DNA of 64,000 nucleotides from an uncultured Algibacter sp. (GCF_947495675.1 NZ_CANLZX010000002.1:1-64000); one strand, 5' to 3'; shown: positions 1 to 8,554, counted from the first letter of the stretch. The notes: generated by a model not told the origin, from the letters alone. Numbers and translations: made by a program.

Positions 1-117
1 AAATTAGGAAGTGATGTTATGACAGGTCCTTTATCGGCTATTAAAGGATTATTAAAACACCCTTTAACAGATATTGGATTGGCTAAATTTTTAGAAGACT
101 ATAACAAAGGAAATTAG
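1..117 (+). CDS. Transaldolase / fructose-6-phosphate aldolase family, C-terminal end
   Basis: Only the last 38 codons are inside the window; the reading frame is open from base 1 to a TAG stop. The tail includes [15 protein letters not shown], which matches the C-terminus of the small transaldolase (TalC/Fsa-like) family. That is a cytoplasmic class I aldolase acting on fructose 6-phosphate or in the pentose phosphate pathway. The catalytic lysine lies outside the window, so the exact activity cannot be judged. It is convergent with the following minus-strand gene and shares a hairpin terminator with it. Confidence 0.72.
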   Translation, partial: KLGSDVMTGPLSAIKGLLKHPLTDIGLAKFLEDYNKGN

Positions 118-143
118 AAGTAAACATTCAAATTATTACTCAA

Positions 144-173
144 AAAAAAGTTCAGTTTTTACTGAACTTTTTT
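144..173. terminator. Bidirectional hairpin terminator
   Basis: Arms 144-156 and 161-173 are perfect 13-bp complements around a TTTT loop, with A-run and T-run flanks. It lies between the convergent aldolase gene and the lipoprotein gene, so it can stop transcripts from both sides. The stop codon of the minus-strand gene lies inside the hairpin. Confidence 0.85.
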
Positions 174-829
174 GGAATAATTTTCTCTTTTTCTAAGGTC
201 TTAATTAATTTTTTGACATAAGTTTCAATAGCTTTAGTATTGCTATTGGGGTCTACTAAATCAAATGTTCCTTGCCATACTAAAGATTTATCAGAGTCTT
301 TTTTTAAATTATATATAGTTGTTTCAATATTGTAAACCTTATATTTAGTACGATTTTCTTCATTAAAATAGGCATTTTGATGAGTTAAATAATATAATGC
401 AAATCGACGTAAATGATAATCGGTTTTTGATGATTCACCTTCAAATAATTCATTTTCATCTATACCTTTAACTAAAGAAACTAATACAGTATCATAATTG
501 TTTTGTAATAATTTATCAATTTCTAACTCTATTTCTTTTTCAGTTTGCTCTTTGTTTTTAAAAGAAGATTCAAAAACTACGGCACTTTGCAAAGCATTTA
601 TTTTTCTTGCATTTAACTGTGTTATAACTTTAAATTCAAAAGTTTTTCTGGCTTCATAATCTGGTGTTACACCAACAACCAATATTTTTTTAGGTTTAAA
701 TAAATTGAATTTCGGATTTTTATTACTTCTAATTAATTTTATTGAAGAACAGCTAGTTATTAGGCATATGAATAATAGAACAAATAAAATTCTTAATCTT
801 GAATTGATATTATTTAATGGCTTCTTCAT
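152..829 (-). CDS. Putative lipoprotein, paralogue of its upstream neighbour
   Basis: 225 residues. A signal peptide ends in a lipobox (LITSC, Cys about residue 27), so the protein is probably lipidated and membrane-anchored. The mature part begins with a KKILVVGVTPDYEARKTFE stretch that parallels VFIVGMTSNREARQQFE in the next gene, and both share a late W-x-G-x-x-D-x-x-D-P motif. They are diverged tandem paralogues. I do not recognise a catalytic motif; the layout resembles DUF4136-like lipoproteins but this is only a likeness. Its start overlaps the end of the upstream gene by 20 nt, so the two are probably translationally coupled. Last gene of a run that starts at Hsp20 or just after it. 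Confidence 0.75.
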   Translation of the reverse strand: MKKPLNNINSRLRILFVLLFICLITSCSSIKLIRSNKNPKFNLFKPKKILVVGVTPDYEARKTFEFKVITQLNARKINALQSAVVFESSFKNKEQTEKEIELEIDKLLQNNYDTVLVSLVKGIDENELFEGESSKTDYHLRRFALYYLTHQNAYFNEENRTKYKVYNIETTIYNLKKDSDKSLVWQGTFDLVDPNSNTKAIETYVKKLIKTLEKEKIIPKKFSKN

Positions 830-1478
830 TTTTTGGTTCTTCCATAATAATTGAATTGATAAGCTTTTGCTCTTCTAAAACAACAGTAATAAGGTTAACA
901 TAATCATTTACCGTTTCACTTACAGATTGAGGATCCATAATATCTATATAACCTTTCCAGATAAGTTCTTTATCTTTTGTTGGACAAATACAATACATTG
1001 AGGTTTCTGTATGATATACAGTATATTCTTTATAATAATCTGGGTTGTAAAATGCATCTTGATATTTTAAATAATCTTCCCTAAATTTTTTATGTGTGTT
1101 ATCATACCTTTCGTAATTTTCTTTATATGCTATTTTATCTTCAACACCTATTACTTTTGTTAATAAAATAGTATCAAAACCATCCATTAAAAGTTTGTTT
1201 TCTAGCGATATTAATTCCTCTTCAGTTTTCTTTTCGGATGTAAATGTAGGCTCAAAAAGATTTAGGCTCATAACAGCTTCAATGCCTCTAGAAGTATATT
1301 CTTTTTGTAATTGGGTTTCAAATTGTTGTCTGGCTTCACGATTAGAAGTCATACCAACTATAAACACTTTATTAGCATTGTAAGAGTCTATATCTGGGTT
1401 TTTCCAATTATCAACGAGTTCGGTAGTTGAGCAACCAAATGTAAAGACGCAAATTAATAATATAATAAAATGTTTCAT
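810..1478 (-). CDS. Putative lipoprotein, paralogue of its downstream neighbour
   Basis: 222 residues with a short signal peptide and lipobox (FTFGC, Cys about residue 16). The mature protein shares its layout with the downstream paralogue: an N-terminal VFIVGMTSNREAR segment, a central acidic helical region, and a C-terminal LIWKGYIDIMDP segment. Function unknown. It follows the 148-residue helical protein gene by 13 bp, so it is very likely in one operon with it. The C-terminus is short, acidic and disordered-looking (EEPKNEEAIK). Confidence 0.75.
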   Translation of the reverse strand: MKHFIILLICVFTFGCSTTELVDNWKNPDIDSYNANKVFIVGMTSNREARQQFETQLQKEYTSRGIEAVMSLNLFEPTFTSEKKTEEELISLENKLLMDGFDTILLTKVIGVEDKIAYKENYERYDNTHKKFREDYLKYQDAFYNPDYYKEYTVYHTETSMYCICPTKDKELIWKGYIDIMDPQSVSETVNDYVNLITVVLEEQKLINSIIMEEPKNEEAIK

Positions 1479-1491
1479 TTTAGTTAGGTTT

Positions 1492-1938
1492 TTATTGAAG
1501 CAAACGCTTTTGTTTGCCTTCTTTAATAATACTTTTTATTAGTGTGAATAGTTGAGATTTTAAAACTTTGTATTTTTTTGAAAACTCGCTCATTACAATA
1601 ATTAGTTTTCCATGTTCGTCTTTATAAGCATTCTCCTCTTTAATTTGATTTATGCCATCTACCATGATGTTAAGTCCTTTTTCATGGTCTAATACTTTAC
1701 TTATTAATTCATCGGTTTCCTTTTGTTGAGCAACTAATTGGCTTACAATTTTTTTACTTTCTGCAAAATGTTTTGAATCTATTAGTTGAAGTGTGTATGA
1801 TTTAATTAAATCATCAAAAAATAATTGTTCATCTTTTGCAAATTTTAATTCAGACAACCATTTAATAGAGCTGCTATGCATGATCTCTGTACTTAGCCAA
1901 GCTTCATATTTTTTTACTTTAAATTGTTTTGTTTTCAT
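1492..1938 (-). CDS. Helical protein of unknown function
   Basis: 148 residues, Lys- and Glu-rich, predicted almost all alpha-helical, without signal peptide or membrane segment. I do not recognise a domain. It follows the Hsp20 gene by 70 bp with a terminator hairpin in between, so it probably receives partial read-through from the Hsp20 promoter. The two lipoprotein genes follow 13 bp downstream. Context suggests a cytoplasmic stress-associated role, which is inference only. Confidence 0.65.
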   Translation of the reverse strand: MKTKQFKVKKYEAWLSTEIMHSSSIKWLSELKFAKDEQLFFDDLIKSYTLQLIDSKHFAESKKIVSQLVAQQKETDELISKVLDHEKGLNIMVDGINQIKEENAYKDEHGKLIIVMSEFSKKYKVLKSQLFTLIKSIIKEGKQKRLLQ

Positions 1939-1960
1939 GATTATTAATTTTTTTAAGAAA

Positions 1961-1995
1961 GCAGAAAGTAACTTTTTAAGTTTATTACTTTCTGC
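1961..1995 (-). terminator. Hairpin between hsp20 and the next gene
   Basis: Arms 1961-1971 and 1985-1995 (GCAGAAAGTAA and its complement) with a 13-nt loop. On the minus strand it sits 14 nt after the Hsp20 stop and is followed by a short T-rich run. It may be a leaky terminator that lowers expression of the downstream genes. Confidence 0.65.
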
Positions 1996-2008
1996 TTACA
2001 AAAAGTTA

Positions 2009-2527
2009 TTACAGCACTTCAATAACTTTTTTAGGGTTTTCTTTTTTAACAGTTTCTTCTTGCTTTAACAGCTTTACCTTTAAAATGCCATTTTTATAGG
2101 ATGCTTTAATTTCTTGATTTAAATCAACCGAGTTAGGTAGCATCATAGATCTTTGAAAAGACTTGTAGCTAAACTCTTTACGAGAAAAATCATCTTCTTT
2201 TTGTTCGTCTTCTTTTTTCTTTTCACCACAAACATGAAGTACATCTTCTTCAATTGAAACTTCGAAATCTTTTTTATCGAATCCTGGTGCTGCAAATTCA
2301 ATTTCGAAATCCTTTTTATGTTCTTTCACATTCATAGCAGGCATTAAGCTATCACCTTCAAAAAAATCATCTTCAAAAACATCATCAAATCTTGTAAGAT
2401 TATTTAAGTTAGAATTAAATAACCTATTTCCCCAAGGTCTTAACATACTATTACTCCATGGGGTTAATAATCTGTTTTCTAATGCAGATAAACCATTACG
2501 CTTTCTGCGTTTTTTTAATGTTGTCAT
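2009..2527 (-). CDS. Small heat shock protein (Hsp20 / alpha-crystallin family)
   Basis: 172 residues. An Asn/Leu-rich N-terminal arm (1-55) precedes an alpha-crystallin domain (about 60-160). The domain has the family's hallmark turn as ASYKNGILKVKL, and a C-terminal I-x-V type tail motif (VIEVL). It is an ATP-independent holdase that binds unfolding proteins in the cytoplasm. The upstream region has a TGAT-N4-ATCA palindrome spaced 33 bp from a -7 box, shared with the universal stress genes, and no obvious CIRCE element. That places it in the stress regulon described in the findings. Confidence 0.95.
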   Translation of the reverse strand: MTTLKKRRKRNGLSALENRLLTPWSNSMLRPWGNRLFNSNLNNLTRFDDVFEDDFFEGDSLMPAMNVKEHKKDFEIEFAAPGFDKKDFEVSIEEDVLHVCGEKKKEDEQKEDDFSRKEFSYKSFQRSMMLPNSVDLNQEIKASYKNGILKVKLLKQEETVKKENPKKVIEVL

Positions 2528-2563
2528 AATATTAAGTATTAAGGTTAAACTTATTTTTATGTT

Positions 2564-2606
2564 CTAAATTATTTACAAAAACAGATTTTCGCAATGATAT
2601 ATATCA
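2564..2606 (-). promoter_or_regulatory. FNR/CRP-type promoter of hsp20
   Basis: Palindrome TGAT-ATAT-ATCA at 2595-2606 and -7 box TAATTTAG (minus strand, 2564-2571). The centres are 33 bp apart, consistent with a class II activator site near -41.5. Predicted start about 2559, giving a leader of about 32 nt. Confidence 0.7.
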
Positions 2607-2646
2607 GTATGCTATGTCTTGAATAGTTAATTAATAAATAATATTT

Positions 2647-3063
2647 TTAGTCGTTTAGCACACTTTCTGTAAATTGAAAAAGTTTAAATTTAAAGTCGTA
2701 AATTTTAGTATTAAAATTGAAAACGTTAAGCTCAATAGCATCATGTTTTTTTATAAAAAAGAGGTCGCAAGCAACATCTTCACATTCCATTTTAATTCTA
2801 ATTTTATTAGCATGAGAGATTAATCTTTCTATTAACTCCTCACAATTTTTATTTAAAGACTTTATTTCATTTTTAAATTTTGAAAGCGTTTCAAATAAAT
2901 TCATCGCATGTGGATTAAAAATGGGTTTATTTAATAGATTTTTTAAAAATTGAAGTTCGAATTTTATATTTTCAAGACCAGTTTTATGCATTTTTATATT
3001 GTATTCTAATTCTTCAATAGTTTTATTCTCGTTAAAGCTTTTGTATAATAATTGTGGTTCCAT
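2647..3063 (-). CDS. Helical protein, distant relative of the product at 20632
   Basis: 138 residues, predicted mostly helical. No signal peptide and no known catalytic motif. The N-terminal half (NIKFELQFLKNLLN) resembles LEFYLYELNFLETLI in the 150-residue protein encoded at 20632-21084, and overall length and helix spacing are similar, so the two may be paralogues. It follows the metallo-beta-lactamase gene by 19 bp and is probably the last gene of that operon. Function unknown. Confidence 0.6.
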   Translation of the reverse strand: MEPQLLYKSFNENKTIEELEYNIKMHKTGLENIKFELQFLKNLLNKPIFNPHAMNLFETLSKFKNEIKSLNKNCEELIERLISHANKIRIKMECEDVACDLFFIKKHDAIELNVFNFNTKIYDFKFKLFQFTESVLND

Positions 3064-3082
3064 TACTTGCTAATTTTAAAAT

Positions 3083-4456
3083 TTAAATGATTAGTTTTTC
3101 TACATCTGTAAGTTTTGGTATTGCAACATTCCAATTAAATGTCTCTTTTATTTTTACTCTAAATGCATCTTGTGCATTAGGTTCGCCATGAATTAGAAAT
3201 ACTTTTTCGGGCACATTTTTAATATGACTCATCCATTGTAATAAATCATTTTGATCTGCATGTGCCGATAAACTTTCTATGTGTTTAATTGTAGCTTTTA
3301 CGGGATAGTATTTACCAAAAAAACGTATTTCATGCACTCCTTCTTGTAATTGCCTACCCCGTGTGCCTTCGGCTTGATAACCTACTAATAGTACTGTTGT
3401 AGAAGTTTCGTCTATAAGTTGTTGTAAATAGGTAAGTACCCGTCCGCCTGTTACCATACCACTTCCGGCAATAACTATTTTAGATCTTTTATCATCAATA
3501 GTTTCCCATGTTTCTTTATAAGATTGAATAATATTTACATGGTTACACATAGCATTATAATCTGTCATAGATAATTTGTGCCATTTAGGAAAACGCTGAA
3601 AAACATCTAAAACATTGTTACCCATAGGACTATCTATAAAAATTGGGATATTGGGAATTCTATTTTTTTTATAGAGTTTCCAGAGTAAATACATTAGTGT
3701 TTGCAATCGTTCTACTGCAAAACTTGGGATAATTAAATTACCTTTTTTGTGAATGGTGTTGTTAATAAGTTGAGCCAATAAATCTTCAATACTTTCTTCT
3801 GGATGTAATTTATTACCATAAGTACTTTCAACAAATAAAAAATCTGCCCATTCAGGTTTTTTAGGGTCGTCTAGCAAATAATCATTTGGTCTACCAATAT
3901 CTCCAGAAAAGACAAAACGTTTTCCGTTAATATCCAATTCTATAAAAGTGGCCCCAATTATATGACCATTGTACTGAAAACGGTATGATATGTTTTTAGA
4001 TAACGAAATCCATTTATCTTGGATTTCAACTTGAAATAGTGCGATGGCTTTTTCTGCTTCCCTCACGGTATAAAAAGGTAACGCAGGATTATGTTTTGTG
4101 AATTTTTCCTTATTTGCTTTTTTAGCATCTTCTTCATGAATTTTAGCACTATCTATTAAAATAATTTCTGCAATGGCTAGAGTAGGAGCGGTGCCAATAA
4201 TTTTGCCTTTAAAACCTTGTTTTATTAATCTTGGTAAATACCCAACATGGTCTAAATGGCCATGTGTTAATAAAACAACATCAATAGTATTAACATCTAC
4301 AGGTAAATCACTCCAATTAAGTTCTCTTAATTCTTTTAGACCTTGAAACATGCCGCAGTCTATTAATATATTTTTTTCTGAAGTTTCGATAAGAAATTTT
4401 GAACCTGTAACCGTACTTGCTGCTCCTAAAAAATTAACTTTCACAAAATTATCCAT
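3083..4456 (-). CDS. MBL-fold beta-CASP nuclease (CPSF/YSH1-like RNA-processing family)
   Basis: 457 residues, usual length for bacterial and archaeal CPSF-like proteins. The metal-binding motif HGHLDH is at 65-70, with a further metal ligand in the NGHIIGA region. The beta-CASP and C-terminal MBL parts carry GSGMVTGGR, LSAHADQ and HGEP. The family comprises zinc-dependent endo/exoribonucleases. It lies 11 bp after the ATP-cone nuclease gene, so the two nucleases are co-transcribed and next to stress genes. RNA turnover under stress is an inference. Confidence 0.88.
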   Translation of the reverse strand: MDNFVKVNFLGAASTVTGSKFLIETSEKNILIDCGMFQGLKELRELNWSDLPVDVNTIDVVLLTHGHLDHVGYLPRLIKQGFKGKIIGTAPTLAIAEIILIDSAKIHEEDAKKANKEKFTKHNPALPFYTVREAEKAIALFQVEIQDKWISLSKNISYRFQYNGHIIGATFIELDINGKRFVFSGDIGRPNDYLLDDPKKPEWADFLFVESTYGNKLHPEESIEDLLAQLINNTIHKKGNLIIPSFAVERLQTLMYLLWKLYKKNRIPNIPIFIDSPMGNNVLDVFQRFPKWHKLSMTDYNAMCNHVNIIQSYKETWETIDDKRSKIVIAGSGMVTGGRVLTYLQQLIDETSTTVLLVGYQAEGTRGRQLQEGVHEIRFFGKYYPVKATIKHIESLSAHADQNDLLQWMSHIKNVPEKVFLIHGEPNAQDAFRVKIKETFNWNVAIPKLTDVEKLII

Positions 4457-4467
4457 ATGTGTTATTT

Positions 4468-5307
4468 TTATGCGTTACATAACATTTTTATTTCATTCAA
4501 TATTTTTTCTTTTCGGGTTTCTGAAACGCCTAAATGGTCTAAATAAAAGGCATCGCCAATTAATTCTCTACACAATACTACATCTCTACTTAATAAAAAT
4601 TGTTTTTCTCTATTGGTTAATAATGTAGAAACAGTAATTGGATATAAGCCTAAACGATCTATGCGGTCTTTTAAGCCATCATTTTTAGGATAATCCCAGC
4701 TTAGTAAATATAAGTTTGCACATTTGCCAAATTGTATTGCATCTATTGTAAAACGTGTGTTTGTTACAACCCAACCTTTTGTAAGCTTGTTGTTTTTGTT
4801 ATTAGCGTTCCAATAAGCTTTAACATCATTATACCGAGAGTTTATATAAAGTGGAATTTTTACATTACAATTAATTCCCTCATCGTTATGAAACTTACAT
4901 TCAATTATAGTTGTTTCGCTATTCTTTTTGGCTATGATATCAATTTCGTGGGTAACACATTTTCCTTGTAAAATTTTATTCACTTCGGTTTCATAACCAG
5001 AATATTGTAAAATGGCACTTATAAAACGTTCAAAAGGGAAGCCCGTAGGACCTAACTCATAAATGGCTTTTTTAAGTTTATACTTAGAAGCTAAGTAACT
5101 TTTTTTCTTTTTAAGTAATGCAAATGCCCTGTTGTAAATCTCTTTTGTTGAAATGCCTTGGTACAATTCATCTCTAACTTTATTAATAATTTGATTTACC
5201 GTTTTTTGGTCTGTACCAATGCGTTTTAAGGAGGCCTTTAATTTATCTAAAGAAAATTTTACTTTTTCTCCTGATGATTTAATAATCTCGATAGAGTTTG
5301 TTTCCAT
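4468..5307 (-). CDS. ATP-cone domain plus PD-(D/E)XK restriction-like nuclease
   Basis: 279 residues. Residues 1-90 form an ATP-cone (IEIIKSSGEKVKFSLDKL and a following helical bundle), a nucleotide-sensing domain best known from ribonucleotide reductase. From about residue 90 a Mrr_cat-like nuclease fold follows, with HEIDII and IIECKFH giving the D...ExK metal/catalytic signature. A C-terminal helical part follows. The arrangement suggests a nucleotide-gated nuclease; substrate unknown. First gene of a three-gene set with the beta-CASP nuclease, and separated by a terminator from the gene upstream. No promoter of the regulon type was seen in front of it. Confidence 0.8.
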   Translation of the reverse strand: METNSIEIIKSSGEKVKFSLDKLKASLKRIGTDQKTVNQIINKVRDELYQGISTKEIYNRAFALLKKKKSYLASKYKLKKAIYELGPTGFPFERFISAILQYSGYETEVNKILQGKCVTHEIDIIAKKNSETTIIECKFHNDEGINCNVKIPLYINSRYNDVKAYWNANNKNNKLTKGWVVTNTRFTIDAIQFGKCANLYLLSWDYPKNDGLKDRIDRLGLYPITVSTLLTNREKQFLLSRDVVLCRELIGDAFYLDHLGVSETRKEKILNEIKMLCNA

Positions 5308-5323
5308 ATCACTTTTTTATTAA

Positions 5324-5357
5324 AACTGCCAAAACCAAAAAAATGATTTTGGCAGTT
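5324..5357 (-). terminator. Hairpin terminator after the USP/eRF1-like pair
   Basis: Arms 5324-5334 and 5347-5357 (AACTGCCAAAA and its complement), 12-nt loop, followed on the minus strand by TTTTAAT. It follows the stop of the 144-residue protein gene. Confidence 0.8.
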
Positions 5358-5381
5358 ACCAACCAACCTAATTTTAATCGA

Positions 5382-5816
5382 CTAGGACGTTGATTTATAA
5401 AAATTTTTAACCCAAGCTTTAACTTGTCTTTTAGTCATACTATCTGCTTTTACCACATCTTTAACCTTTTTACTTAAATCTTTGTAATTTGAGTGTATTA
5501 TTTTATTAAACTTGTTACAAGTTTCTCCAGGTCCAAAGATGACAATTGCTGTAGCATCTTTTATCTCAGAAATGATATGATGGAAATACTTTTTTATTTG
5601 ATGCTTTTCGCGCTCCAAATATTTGCTATCGTGAACAACATCTTGTGGTCCACCTTTTTTTCGAGAGCCAGAACCACCTTGTATATGAAAATGCTCTACA
5701 CCAGAAAGGATAGTATTTAAACTAATATCGCCATTGTAAAGGTTTACAATTATTGCTTTGTCCTTATCTAGCCAAATTCCGGTTTTTCTTATACTATTAA
5801 ATTTTATTTTTCCCAT
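5382..5816 (-). CDS. eRF1/pelota-like small protein (BaeRF-type)
   Basis: 144 residues. It starts with a TGIWLDKDKAIIV strand pattern, contains GGPQD, a LEREKHQIKKYF helix, and a VIFGPGE motif followed by a helix. This matches bacterial proteins related to the central domain of archaeo-eukaryotic release factors, sometimes annotated as translational machinery proteins. Such proteins are thought to act on ribosomes, but this is not proven for this subfamily. The gene follows a universal stress gene by 33 bp and should be co-transcribed with it, so it falls in the stress regulon. Assignment is by remembered motif similarity. Confidence 0.6.
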   Translation of the reverse strand: MGKIKFNSIRKTGIWLDKDKAIIVNLYNGDISLNTILSGVEHFHIQGGSGSRKKGGPQDVVHDSKYLEREKHQIKKYFHHIISEIKDATAIVIFGPGETCNKFNKIIHSNYKDLSKKVKDVVKADSMTKRQVKAWVKNFYKSTS

Positions 5817-5849
5817 TGTAATTTGTTTATAAAGGATTATAATTTCTGT

Positions 5850-6704
5850 TTAGTTTCTCAAATCGTGCATGACCAATATGGGAACTTTAGAATCGTAACT
5901 AATTTCTTTAACAAGAGGTTTACTTAATATGCTACCAAAAAAAGTGTGCTTTTTATTAATAAACGCTACCATATCACTTTCTCTACTTTCTACAAAACAG
6001 TTAATTGCAGCAGGCACTTCAATAGGGCCAAGGGTATGGAAGGAATAATCAATATTTTCAAAATACTCTTCTAATAGTTTTTTGTTATTAAGTTGTTCTT
6101 TATCTAATTGGTCTTCTTCGGTAACATGAAGAATTCTAATAGATGCATTACAGTTTTTAGCCAATTCTATTAAATAATTAAGTTCGCGCCTTTTTACATG
6201 TGTTCTATAGCTTGTGGGAAATACAATTTCTTTAGGTAAATTATGTTTTGCTAATTCTGGTACAACTAAAACAGGACAATTACGCACCTTTTCCATTACG
6301 TTTATGGCGGTACTTCCATAAACTATTTTATTGTAGTTTGTTTCACCTTTTGTACCCATAACAATCATATCTATGTCCTTTTCTTCAACAATGTTTTTTA
6401 TGGCTTCGACAGCATTATTGAAAGTTGAAATAATTTCAAATTTATGTTTCGGGTTTTTATGATCTTTAAAAGCCAACATATCTAAAACTTTAGCTAGCCC
6501 GTTTTCAGAATTTAATTTTGCAGTTTCATATAATTCACTCCCAGGTTCCATGTTAATTAAACTATCAATAATGTTACCTGAAGCAGTAAATACATTTAAA
6601 ATATAAAACGTACACTGTTCTTTTTTGTATAGCTCTATGGCATAGTTTATAGCATGCCATGCATTTTTAGAAAAATCTGTAGGTAATAATATTTTGCTTC
6701 TCAT
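5850..6704 (-). CDS. Universal stress protein, tandem UspA domains (USP1)
   Basis: 284 residues, double-length UspA. The first domain starts KILLPTDFSKNAWHAINYA and carries the ATP-binding signature G-x2-G-x9-G-S (GTKG...YGST). The second (about 155-284) is degenerate and lacks the phosphate loop. It is a cytoplasmic stress and survival protein that probably binds ATP. The start sits 17 nt after the predicted transcription start. The eRF1-like gene follows by 33 bp. Confidence 0.92.
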   Translation of the reverse strand: MRSKILLPTDFSKNAWHAINYAIELYKKEQCTFYILNVFTASGNIIDSLINMEPGSELYETAKLNSENGLAKVLDMLAFKDHKNPKHKFEIISTFNNAVEAIKNIVEEKDIDMIVMGTKGETNYNKIVYGSTAINVMEKVRNCPVLVVPELAKHNLPKEIVFPTSYRTHVKRRELNYLIELAKNCNASIRILHVTEEDQLDKEQLNNKKLLEEYFENIDYSFHTLGPIEVPAAINCFVESRESDMVAFINKKHTFFGSILSKPLVKEISYDSKVPILVMHDLRN

Positions 6705-6725
6705 AAGGTTTGTTTTTTTATTACT

Positions 6726-6768
6726 TAAATTTACTTTTAAGAGCTATTTATAGCAATGATATCTATCA
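6726..6768 (-). promoter_or_regulatory. FNR/CRP-type promoter of USP1
   Basis: Palindrome TGAT-ATCT-ATCA at 6757-6768 and -7 box TAAATTTA (6726-6733), centres 33 bp apart. The palindrome ends 2 bp before the stop codon of the upstream gene. Confidence 0.7.
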
Positions 6769-6770
6769 GT

Positions 6771-7601
6771 TCATTCTGGAATAACTAAAAATGGTATTAC
6801 AGGTTTAAAACCAATTTTTTTTATCACAGGTTCTTTTATTATTTTTTCAATAAAACTGTGTTTGTAATTTACCATGGCTAGTATTTCAATATTCAATTCT
6901 TCTATAAAATCATTGATTTCTACTACTTTTTTTGCATATTTAGGCATCCAATGAAAACTACATTCGTAATTTTTTAAATAGCTTTGTAATTCAAATAAAT
7001 TATAATCTTGTACATCATTTAATTCTTTTTTTACGTTTATGTGTACAATTCTAATTTTCGAATTATATAAATCTGCTATGTGCTTTAAAGGTTTAATTTC
7101 TTTAATACTATAAAACCTATTGTAATCTGTTGGAAATGCTATTTGTGTAGGTGTAATAAAATTATAATCTTCGGGTACAATTAAAATGGGGCAATTTCTA
7201 ATATTATTAATTACATGAACGGTATTACTACCAAAAAATAATTCTTTTGTACCAGTAGCTCCTTTAGTACCCATAACAATTAAATCTATTTTCCATTCTT
7301 CAATGGCTTTATTAATAGCTTTATTTAAATTCTCAGTACTTAAAATTATTTGATAGTCATGATTTGCATTAGCGTTATTTATTTCTACTATTTTTTTTAC
7401 TTGTAGTAATTCTTTTAAAGCATCATCTTTCATAGTTTCTAATAACTTATTTGAAAGATTTGATAAGGTGGATACTTTAATTGAAATTGAATTTAGAAAG
7501 TAAAACGAGCACTCCTCATTAGCATAAAGTTTTAAAGCATAACCTATGGCACTCCATGAGTTGTCTGAAAAATCTGTGGGTATTAATATGTTTCGTTTCA
7601 T
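6771..7601 (-). CDS. Universal stress protein, tandem UspA domains (USP2)
   Basis: 276 residues. The N-terminal UspA domain begins NILIPTDFSDNSWSAIGYA and has an intact G-x2-G-x9-G-S loop (GTKG...FGSN), so ATP binding is expected. The second domain is degenerate. Paralogue of the flanking USP genes, clearly diverged from them. Its upstream region has a CRP-like palindrome (ATGTGAT-N5-ATCACAT) with one extra spacer base and no recognisable -7 box at the usual distance, so its regulation may differ. Confidence 0.92.
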   Translation of the reverse strand: MKRNILIPTDFSDNSWSAIGYALKLYANEECSFYFLNSISIKVSTLSNLSNKLLETMKDDALKELLQVKKIVEINNANANHDYQIILSTENLNKAINKAIEEWKIDLIVMGTKGATGTKELFFGSNTVHVINNIRNCPILIVPEDYNFITPTQIAFPTDYNRFYSIKEIKPLKHIADLYNSKIRIVHINVKKELNDVQDYNLFELQSYLKNYECSFHWMPKYAKKVVEINDFIEELNIEILAMVNYKHSFIEKIIKEPVIKKIGFKPVIPFLVIPE

Positions 7602-7652
7602 CTGTTTAATTTTTATTTTGTTAATTTCAGATGTATTTTGCCTTTAATTACA

Positions 7653-7669
7653 TGTGATTATTTATCACA
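7653..7669 (-). promoter_or_regulatory. CRP-like palindrome upstream of USP2 (variant)
   Basis: TGTGA-N7-TCACA at 7653-7669, which can also be read as TGAT-N5-ATCA. It lies 52 bp before the USP2 start. Unlike the other sites there is no TAnnTTTG-like box 33 bp downstream, and the spacer is 5 rather than 4. It may be an operator of another CRP-family protein or a weak hairpin. Confidence 0.35.
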
Positions 7670-7683
7670 TATTTGTAATATTT

Positions 7684-8535
7684 CTATTCTTTATTTTTCG
7701 TTGAAGGAATTACTAAAAAGGGTATGTTTAAATGAAAGCCTATTTGGTTTATGGCATTCTTGAAAAACAAATTTTCAAAAAATGAATGTTTATTATTAAT
7801 CATTACCAATAAGTTTATTCGATTTTTTAATTGAAAATTATTGATTGCTTCTGCTACTGTTTGTCCACTAACACTATGAAATAACTTGGCTGTATCTTTT
7901 AAATAAGTTTCTAGTTTGTTTTTATTTTTTAATTGTTTTTCAGATAAGTCATAACCATAAGTTGCATTTAACACATTTACTCTTGTATTAAAAAGAGCGG
8001 TAATATCATTAATTGGTTTAATATGATAGTCTTTATAATCAATTTCATAATCTGTAGGAAATAGTACTTCATGAGGTTTTTCAAATTCGAAACCATCAGG
8101 TATTGCAATTATTGGGCATTTTACATTTTTAAATACATGTACAGTATTAGATCCAAATAACACTTCTTTTAATCCCGAAGCACCTTTTGTACCCATTACT
8201 ACAAAATCTATTTTCTTTTTTTTAACGATATCTTTAATTTCTTGAACTAAAGTGTTAAAAACAGCCATTGTTTCTATTTTATGCTTAGGGTTCTTATACT
8301 CATTTTCTATTCGTGTCTCAAAATCACTCAAGTTTTTTAATGCATTATCTTTAATTGCATCATACATACCAAATTGTGCAGGTTCAACTAACACATATTC
8401 TACTTGATAAATTGCTGGTGTATAGGTGTTAAGTAAATAGAATTTACAGGATTCGTTCTTAAAAAGCTGTAAAGCATAAGTAATAGCATTCCAAGAGTTT
8501 CTAGAAAAATCGGTAGGAAGAAGTATATTTTTCAT
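7684..8535 (-). CDS. Universal stress protein, tandem UspA domains (USP3)
   Basis: 283 residues. It begins NILLPTDFSRNSWNAITYA. The first-domain nucleotide loop GTKG...FGSN is intact; the second domain is degenerate. It lies 19 bp after USP4 and is therefore the second gene of that transcript. The C-terminal domain keeps the VMINNKHSFFEN pattern seen in all paralogues of the cluster, a marker of this sub-family. Confidence 0.92.
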   Translation of the reverse strand: MKNILLPTDFSRNSWNAITYALQLFKNESCKFYLLNTYTPAIYQVEYVLVEPAQFGMYDAIKDNALKNLSDFETRIENEYKNPKHKIETMAVFNTLVQEIKDIVKKKKIDFVVMGTKGASGLKEVLFGSNTVHVFKNVKCPIIAIPDGFEFEKPHEVLFPTDYEIDYKDYHIKPINDITALFNTRVNVLNATYGYDLSEKQLKNKNKLETYLKDTAKLFHSVSGQTVAEAINNFQLKNRINLLVMINNKHSFFENLFFKNAINQIGFHLNIPFLVIPSTKNKE

Positions 8536-8554
8536 GACATTTATTTTTTAATTG

